A stretch of DNA of 5,229 nt, taken from NCBI GenBank assembly GCA_018053685.1, contig JAGPKW010000064.1, positions 1-5,229 of the forward strand, read 5' to 3'. Below are positions 4,917 through 5,229 of this stretch, in pieces. How positions within the stretch are numbered: the first letter of the stretch is position 1; each line of letters opens with the position of its first letter. Under the pieces are notes generated by a model. It ran no database searches, was not told where the DNA came from, and worked only from the letters and a program-made list of their open reading frames with translations. The position numbers and the translations under genes were made by a program. This DNA is from Patescibacteria group bacterium. GTDB taxonomy: Bacteria > Patescibacteriota > Patescibacteriia > JAGPKW01.

Positions 4917-5229
4917 TTATACTCTTCTTGGTTTTTTCTTCCTACAACCATTATGAGGAATAGGAGTTATATCTTTTATAGAAATGATATTAATTCCATT
5001 TGTATTAAAGGCTCTTATAGCTGCATCTCTTCCTAAACCAACACCTTTTACTTCAACAGCAGCTTCTTCAAAACCAATAGCTTTAGCTTTGGAGCAAAGT
5101 TCTTCTACTATTGTTGTAGCAGCAAATGGAGTAGCTTTTTTAGGCCCTTTAAAACCAGCTTTCCCAGCTGATGTCCATAATACTACATTTCCAATCATAT
5201 CAGAAATAGAAATTATAGTATTATTATAT
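4917..5229 (-). CDS. rpsK: 30S ribosomal protein S11, 5' end cut by window edge
   Basis: Small-subunit platform protein. The frame stays open to the window edge and reads YNNTIISISDMIGN before the GNVVLWTSAG segment, matching family residues NNTIVTITD and onward. The first roughly 25 residues are therefore missing, and the internal Met at 5198 is not the start. Visible motifs are WTSAGKAGFKGPKKATPFAA, then VKGVGLGRDAAIRA, and the hallmark ITPIPHNGCRKKKPRRV at the C-terminus. It is the most upstream gene seen of the operon; rpsM would be expected before it in most bacteria. The stop is TAA. Confidence 0.97.
   Translation of the reverse strand, partial: YNNTIISISDMIGNVVLWTSAGKAGFKGPKKATPFAATTIVEELCSKAKAIGFEEAAVEVKGVGLGRDAAIRAFNTNGINIISIKDITPIPHNGCRKKKPRRV

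Overview
The window looks like a chromosomal segment from a very AT-rich, small-genome bacterium, most probably a Patescibacteria/CPR lineage. This is an inference from several features together: AT-rich genes with short intergenic gaps, almost no Shine-Dalgarno sequences, a reduced L13, an S9 ending in APQWAKR, a four-cysteine S4, and the gene order rpsK-rpsD-rpoA-rplQ-rplM-rpsI. The standard bacterial code fits: Trp is TGG, no TGA interrupts a conserved protein, and TGA ends the Smr gene.

Right part (2023-5229, minus strand): a ribosomal-protein/RNA-polymerase operon, in transcription order S11 (cut by the window edge), S4, RNAP alpha, L17, L13 and S9. Gaps are 5-31 bases, and a bidirectional hairpin terminator follows rpsI. 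RNAP alpha has no C-terminal domain and ends in a lysine-rich tail. L17 also carries a long lysine-rich tail.

Left part (1-1267, minus strand): a small stand-alone Smr-domain protein gene, then seryl-tRNA synthetase (serS), whose 3' third lies beyond position 1.

Middle (1312-1982, plus strand): a self-contained single-gene cassette that faces the ribosomal operon convergently. It has a near-consensus promoter (TTGACA, 17 bases, TATTAT with an extended -10 TG), a leader with two back-to-back hairpins, a perfect AGGAGG, a 170-codon ORF I do not recognise, and a strong intrinsic terminator. Its GC content (about 36% over 1441-1920 by my count) and codon use (CGA, CGG, CGT for Arg) differ from the neighbours. 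Most strikingly, the transcript is tiled from its first bases to its terminator with stem-loops. These include perfect 8- and 11-bp stems and a 12-bp stem with one G-U pair, and several wobbles pair only in the plus-sense RNA. This structured mRNA or dual-function RNA is the most interesting signal here. The rest is housekeeping translation and transcription machinery.
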